Part shown: positions 57,945 through 64,000 of the stretch, in pieces
Layout: each line of letters opens with the position of its first letter
Numbering within the stretch: position 1 is the first letter of the stretch
NCBI GenBank assembly: GCA_963921825.1
Contig: OY997596.1
Span: 39,795,932 to 39,859,931, forward strand
DNA from: Erodium maritimum
Taxonomy: Eukaryota; Streptophyta; Magnoliopsida; Geraniales; Geraniaceae
Length of the DNA: 64,000 nt
Direction of reading: 5' to 3'
Notes under the pieces: model-generated
Told to the model about the DNA's origin: nothing
What the model saw: the letters and a program-made list of their open reading frames with translations, nothing else
The model's database searches: none
Translations under genes and position numbers: made by a program

Positions 57945-60693
57945 TTCTTTCTCCTTTGTCTCTTGGATCACAAGCCCTTGGACCTGCTTCTTGAGGAAGG
58001 AAAAGGGTGGTACTGTGGGAAATACACTAATAATTCAATGATCTTTAGTCAATCTTTGGTCTGGTTTGTATCAACAGGCTGGTATTTGTGACTGCTGAGA
58101 CTGAAACTCATATGGGGGGCTTAGGGTTGGGTTGGGGGAGGGTTTTGGGTACTGTGGTGAGTTTGGGGTGAGGTACCTTTTTTAGTATTAGATCTGTTTT
58201 CCTTTTGATGTGGGGGTAGTAACATAGGTTGGCTTTGTATTTTTTGTGTGTGGGTAAAATCTCTTTAGGTGGAGAGTTCTTATCTTTGGCTATTATTTTG
58301 TTGGTTACTTACAGGAGTAGTTGTCTTTTTAAACTGGTAAGCTGATTTTGTGACTTCTACAGCTGATTGTTCTATTGGTTCTTGGTTTGGTGCTGGAATT
58401 GCTACACTAATGTTCTGCAGGGGTTATTTTGGTACAAGACTGAAGTGGTTGCAGTACATTGGGGAGTTAATCAAGTCCATTTTGATGGGTCATTTGCTGG
58501 TTTTTGGTTTGTATTGGCCTTGTACTGAATTGGTAAGGATAGTGTGTAATAGGCTAGAGCAAGTATTTGCTTTTACTTGTAATTTGCTGGGGTAACTTGG
58601 GGTGCAAGTTTACTTAGGTTTTGTTTGATGTTAATGATTGGGCACAAAGATGTGTGATGGATGTAATTTGTGGGGATTAGGTTTCAATCCTTTACTTGTA
58701 ATCGGTAACATTTAGGGTTTGTCCCTTGACCATTTTTTTCATTTCGAAAAAATGGTTTATAAAATTTTCAAAATTGCTGATAAAAAAAAGACCTCGAGTG
58801 TCATATAATGGATGGTAAAATGACGTTTCTTTCCCCTTAAGTATTTGACCTCTATATATTTTATAAGAAACAACAACGAGGGTTCAATGGTAATGTTCAT
58901 TATAAAATGTATAAAAGTCAAATAATTAAGGAAAAAACGGCATTTTACCATCAATTATATGACACTTGAGGTCATATGTCTAACAGAATGGAAAAAACGG
59001 CATTCTACCGTCTATTTTTCCTAACGGAAACGCGTGACCAATAGATAAGGTACCACAAATGTTGTTTTGAAAAGGAGGGTACCATAGTGTTCGTGACCAA
59101 TACATAAGGGTAAGTTTCAACATTTAACCCATTAATTTATTCGGTATCATAGAGATAAGAGATAAAGACTTGATTTATCTTACCGAAAAAAAGTTAGTTT
59201 TTTATCTTTTCATTTTTTCCTTTTTGAGTCACAGAGGAGAAATATAATAGAAATCCTTCTTATCCTAAAAGTTGTGTGAACCAATCCTAGCTATACACTC
59301 TTAAGATCCAACATTCACCAGAATTACCCGCTTAGCCTCCTCTTTCCACGGTCAGCGACACGGTCTACAATGATTACAATTAACACACTTTTTAAATAAG
59401 CAGGCGAAACCCGAATTTAATGAACTTATCGCTTGAACGCAACACCGACAATGCCGATCACTCCCAAACTTCCCAATTACTCGACATTGTCAATAATGGG
59501 CCCGGAAAGGCCTGATTCGCCCGGCTCGGCGAATCTGCCCGGGATTGGAAAACGCCCTTCCAGGGCTCCGAAAATTCCCGTTTTCGTTTCTACGGTCTTA
59601 GAATAATTCAAGGGTTCCAATGCAATCGACGGAATCAATTTCCGACTTCCGAGCGATTTAATTCTCATTTAAAGTTTCTAAACCCGAAATTTCCAACTTT
59701 CACAATTTAATTCCATAATTCGTTCCGGGTGTGAATTATCGATTCGGGGATCGTCCAAAACCACCCGAACACGAAAAACCCGAGGCCCGGGCAAGTGGGC
59801 CCCACACGGCCACAATGGGAAAATTTCCTTTTCGCCCCAAATTGTTCCTAACGAACCCCAAACCTCAACCATTCATCTTTAAACCAATCTTAAACAAAAC
59901 CCAACCTTAAACAAACCGTTTAAACTCAAACCCTAAATTCAAACTATCAAAACGAGAAAATATTGGGTTCTCACCGTAGGGAATGACGAGGGGATGACGA
60001 ATACGCAAGAACTGAGACGATCCGTCGATCGGATCGTCGGGAAAACACACATCTTCCTCTCTTTTTCCTCCTTCTTCTTCTTCTTCTTCTTCTCTCCACT
60101 TTCTCTCTCTTCCCTCTCTTTCTTTTCTAATGGTCGAGACTTCTCTTACTCTTCCCTTTATTTTGTTTTTTAAAACTAACACCAAACACTACTTATTTAC
60201 AAACTACCACTCATTTCCTTTTTGTTTTGTTCAAAATAACAACCACCACCACTTGTATGACAAGTGGAAAGTGGGTCCCACCTCTTTACAAAATATCTTT
60301 GTAGATATTTTTCTGTCATATTCGCGAAATTCGGCCGTTTCGGGCCCCGAACGGGTCCATTTTCAAAGAAATTACGAAATTTCACGTGCTACAAGGAAAC
60401 GGCCCATCTAAGACCGCTATAACGACGACTAAGCTTTTTGGATCCAAAACGGACCTCGAACGGGCCAAAACGTCACTCGGTTGACTTTTCCAGCAAAAAA
60501 GTTAACCTTTCCCAAATTGGTCAAAAAGTTTCCCTGAGTTCCCCAGAACTCACTTTGGTCGATATCGGGGTCAACTTAAGTCCGGTATGACCCTCGGGGT
60601 CAAATTTAGGTTCATTTAGGTGTCTGTCCCAAAATTTTAAATTGTCTTGTTTTTCGCTGATTTGACTGGCGTTGACCGGGAGCGGTTCTTACA

Positions 60694-60712
60694 ATCTACC
60701 CTCTTAAAGGAA
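60694..60712 (-). other. Polypurine tract of Gypsy element A
   Basis: Read on the minus strand it is CCTTTAAGAGGGTAGAT, next to the LTR edge at 60693. It is deleted in the left copy. Confidence 0.7.
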
Positions 60713-60743
60713 TTTCGTTCGCGAAATTTAAAACAAACGTACC

Positions 60744-62521
60744 TCAGGAGTCGAATAGATCGGGGTACTTCGCGCGAACCTCGTCCTCGCGCTCCCGAGT
60801 CGACTCAGCCTCGTGGTGCCGCCACTGCACCCGTTCTAAGCGGATAACCTTTCCGCGCAGTACCTGCTCCCGTGGATCCATTTCCCAAACCGGTTTCTCC
60901 TTATACGAAAAATCATCCGTTACCTCGACATCTGCCCACTCAATGATGTGCGAGGGGTCCGCATATACCTCTGCAACTGGGAAACGTGGATATTCCCAAG
61001 CTGCGGTGGCAGTGCAAGTCGGTATGCAACTGCTCCCACTCTACTCAAGACCTTGAAAGGCTCGATACACCGCAGGGCTAACCTGCCTCCGCCGCGGTTG
61101 AAACGCACCAGTCCACCTTTCGGACTCACCTCCAGGGATACATGGTCACCGACTGCTGACTCGAGAGGTCGGTGCCGTCTGTCAGCATAGCTCCTGCCGA
61201 CTCTACGCGGTCTTCAACTGCTCACGCTTCGGCACGACCGACTCAGCTGTCTCTCGGTCCAGTTCTAGACCCAGTGAACCCTCATTCCTCACTTCCGACC
61301 CGCACACGGGTGACCGACACGGCCTAGCATACAACGCTCCGAACGGTGCCATCCTGATATTGGCCTGAAAGCTGTTGTTGTAGGCGAACTCGGCTAACCG
61401 CTCACGAAATCCATCGTCACGTGCCCCCATTTCCACTGTGCAACACGCAGTGGTTGCAATAATCCAGCGGGACGCTGTTGTTCGGCTCTCACCTGCTGAC
61501 GAGTGAGGCACCGCGATACTAACTCCGCAACCGCTCTCCGCATCCCGCTCCACTAGATATGCCGCCAGATGTCGCGCTCCTCTTAGTGCTACCCACGTGC
61601 ACTGTCGGACGCGAATGATGCGACTCTCGCAGCTCGTTGCCTCCACCGTTACGCGGTACGAACAAACCTCCGCGATACCGTAACTCCCAATTAGCACGAC
61701 GATCCCAGCCCTCGGCGTCAACACCGCCGGAAACTCTCTCCCGGATCTCTATCGTCTCGACATCCACCGACTGTGCCTCTATCCCCCGGCCAAGCAGGGT
61801 GGGCTGAGCCACCAAGAAGCACATGGCCACACCACCAGTAACCACCTCTAGCTCAAGCCCAAACGTGCCCAGTTCCCCCATCATGTCACACTCTCGGACT
61901 GATATGCTAGCAAGACTCGGGACCGACTTCCTACTCAGGGCGTCGGCAACCATGTTCGCCTTACCCGGATGGTAGTGTAGCTCAAAGTCGTACTCCTCAA
62001 GTAGTTCCATCCATCACTGCTGGCGCATGTTCAGGTCTCGTTGGGAAATGATGTACTTGAGGCTCTTGTGATCCGAGAACACCTGAAATCGCTCGCCATA
62101 CAAATAATACCTCCAGCCCCTCAACGCGAACATGACTGCTGCTAATTCCAAGTCATGGGTAGGATAGTTGCGCTCGTGTGTCTTCAACTGCCTAGAGCCA
62201 TAAGCAACAACTATACCCGACTGCATCAGTACACAACCCAGTCCTTCCCCAGACGCGTCACAATAGACCTCATACCCGACCCCGCGCTCTGGCACTATCA
62301 ACACTGGAGCGTAGTCAGACGAGCCTTCGGCTCCGTGAACGCACGTTCACAATCCTCTGTCCATACTAACACGACTCCCTCGCGCGTCAAAAGAGTCATA
62401 GGCGCGGCTAGACGCGCAAAGTCCTGGACGAATCGCCGATAATATCCTGCCAGCCCCAAGAAGCTGCGGATCTCAAAGACGCTCGTGGGCTACGCCCACT
62501 TCAAAACCGCATCGATCTTCG
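60744..62521 (-). pseudogene. Gypsy pol remnant with intact C-terminal end, copy 2
   Basis: Same remnant as 25362-27030 but with the natural end. After HVSQLQRYM come SHIIEWADVEVTDDFSY, EKPVWEMDPREQVLRGK, VIRLERVQWRHHEAEST and a terminal EDEVRAKYPDLFDS with TGA at 60744-60746. This is a chromodomain-like tail of a Tekay-type plant chromovirus. RNase H lies at 62014-62304 and the integrase end at 61203-61724. The RT palm, protease and own gag are missing and the integrase core is frameshifted. Confidence 0.9.
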
Positions 62522-62751
62522 CCGGAAGGGCCTCATATACTTCCGCAAGAGTTAGTTCATCGCGGCTCAATAATACGATATCTCGGAAATTTGCAAAAGA
62601 ACTAGGCAATGAACATAAGAGTAGTAGTAGACCTAGATCTTCATCGTCATACTTTATCTCAATAGAATGCGAATCAGAAACGATCTCCCTAAAAACCGCT
62701 AGGTGATCGAGTATAGAACCACCATCTTGCAGCTTGTGCATGAACAACTTC
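62522..62751 (-). pseudogene. Copia gag fragment fused to Gypsy pol, copy 2
   Basis: Counterpart of 27031-27257 with one extra codon in the Leu run (LGLLLLLCSLPS). The same in-frame join and the same edge with LTR B at 62752 are present. Confidence 0.8.
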
Positions 62752-64000
62752 TGTCACACCCAAATCCGGTTTTGACCGGACTCGAGACAGGAACTTAAAA
62801 CAATAAATAAAAGCGGTAAAATACAATAGGTAATTCTCGAAAAGTGATAATAAATCAAACGTAAGAGTTAACAGCTCATAAAACCGATACACAAAGTTTA
62901 GTTCAAAAACAACTGCACGTCTCTATACCTATTAGCCTAGGACCCTCGCCAGCTCCCAAGCTCAGTTGTGTCCTGCTAGCAAAAATCCCGCTCAACACCT
63001 AAAAATCAACAATGTAAGGGGTGAGCTTTCACACACTAGAGAAAGTAGTACAGGTAATGAACATCGGCTCACCACCACGAGTAACCGTCCAATTAGGGCA
63101 TACTAGTACATCACAACTAACGGCTAAAATGGGGTTCACAGTCAAACGTATAACACACTCATACTATCGCTTTTCACACAACAAAACGTTAACCAAACAG
63201 CACACGTATCACCCATAACGCAACCAGAACACGTCCCGTACCGTAGTCCTCGTACCACAACATGCTATATCGGAAAGTCATCGTACCATCTCAGACAGCC
63301 CCTCGGTCCAGAGGAAACACATGCGTCGGGAGATCGGAAACGTTCCCTAGGAACGCATCTCATCGGAGGGCCCAAAAATGTCCCCAAGGGACTATAGATC
63401 ATCGGGGTAGAACACGACCCGTAGGTCCAACCACGACCCGTAGGTCTAATCACGAACTTAGTACAACCATTTCCAACGTCTCCGGCTATCACAGCCCAAT
63501 CCATTTATGTCATACCGGATCACGAAGCCTCGGTCCCGACACCTTCCCGTCACGTAGAATCGGGGTAACATCCCAGAACGAAAATCCCTATGTCGGGTGT
63601 CTTCCTGTCACGTAGAATCAAGGCCTCACACAGACTTGACCGTCACTTACCTCGGTCGTACACCTTCCCGTCACGAAGAATCGGCTTAACCGGTATCAAA
63701 TCCCCAACCATTCCACAGTTCAACATATCAAATAAACAGGAAATAACCACTCAAGTCATCAACATGCATCACTAGTTCAATTTTACTCGTTTTCATATTC
63801 GTTATTTATTATCCGTTCAAACAACACAAAGCACACCAGCAGATACACTCAGCAAACAATCCTACAGGCACGACATGGCCCGAATCCACCAGCACGGCAA
63901 TTCCCAAGACAAAATCGTAAATGTTCACAGTTTATACGTCTACGCTAGTTGTTCACATCCTACATGCAAAACTATGATCTTTCCAGTTTTATTATTATTA
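62752..64000 (-). repeat. Element B 3' LTR, copy 2 (cut by window end)
   Basis: Counterpart of 27258-28506, nearly identical, including the absence of the 420-bp block found in the right LTR of B. Confidence 0.88.

Larger units (their letters stand above)
53986..58789 (+). mobile_element. LINE-P, 5'-truncated (copy 2)
   Basis: Counterpart of 18798-23601; ends in eight As (58782-58789). The G-rich tract of the 3' UTR is at 58114-58149. Confidence 0.87.
53868..59130. mobile_element. Fold-back Mutator-like MITE split by LINE-P (copy 2)
   Basis: Counterpart of 18680-23942, with the same 9-base flanks (53859-53867 and 59131-59139, 8 of 9 matching). Confidence 0.8.
49992..60693 (-). repeat. Gypsy LTR 'A', copy 2, complete at both ends
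   Basis: It runs from TATCACGCCCC (49992) to CTTACA (60693) and includes the same nested solo LTR, MITE and LINE-P as copy 1. Without these it would be roughly 4 kb. Unlike copy 1 it keeps the U3 end, followed by a polypurine tract. No second LTR of this element is in the window. Confidence 0.87.
43636..64000 (+). repeat. Right copy of the large direct segmental duplication
   Basis: This is the counterpart of 1-28506 without the Copia insertion; the empty target reads GTAAT once, at 43855-43859. It retains 296 bp of Gypsy LTR end and pol end that the left copy has lost near 25358. It carries its own private lesions, for example stops at 46569 and 46941 and a G-tract frameshift near 44588. 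Homology runs up to the window end, so its right boundary is not visible. Confidence 0.93.

Overview
This looks like repeat-dense nuclear DNA of a flowering plant, probably a dicot. It has Ty1/Copia and Ty3/Gypsy LTR elements with a tRNA-iMet primer site, plant-type L1 LINEs with an RVT zinc-finger tail, Mutator-like remnants, and one apparently intact spliced gene of the plant PLAT/LH2 secreted-protein type. Nothing suggests bacteria. No tRNA, rRNA or CRISPR feature was seen. Family names rest on reading motifs by eye; no database was searched.

Layout of the left copy: a minus-strand LINE (called LINE-B here; 1-224 and 8670-12686) is split by an 8.4-kb Copia element (225-8664) with equal-length LTRs and a GTAAT target duplication. 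Next come an AT-rich retroelement remnant (12702-14706) and a large minus-oriented Gypsy LTR ('A', 14804-25357) carrying three minisatellites. Nested in that LTR are a solo Copia LTR (17258-18184) and a fold-back Mutator-like MITE (18680-23942), which itself holds a 5'-truncated plus-strand LINE (LINE-P, 18798-23601). A Gypsy pol remnant follows (25362-27030) and runs in frame into a Copia gag fragment (to 27257).

Middle: a second minus-oriented LTR element ('B') has LTRs at 27258-about 29740 and 33902-36518 and a tRNA-iMet primer site, but only about 1.2 kb of non-coding interior. A 2957-bp solo Gypsy LTR sits inside it (29746-32702) with GGTGT duplications. The gene island follows: the PLAT-domain gene (38458-39036, minus, two exons) and a decayed MuDR transposase (39466-40150).

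Right copy: a full-length LINE-B (40468-47874, minus) with a 15-bp target duplication. From 43636 to the window end, the sequence repeats 1-28506 in the same order and orientation, without the Copia insertion and with scattered substitutions and small indels. This is a recent direct duplication of about 43.6 kb period, or two haplotypes joined in assembly.

The only gene likely to make a functional host protein is the PLAT gene. All transposon ORFs are broken. The Copia RT and the LINE-P RT each lack their catalytic aspartate box through an in-frame gap, while LINE-B keeps its FADD box but is frameshifted elsewhere. No new cellular system was found. The strongest points are the young duplication, a recently moved but catalytically dead Copia element, the in-frame Copia-gag/Gypsy-pol chimera, and the LINE-in-fold-back-MITE nesting.
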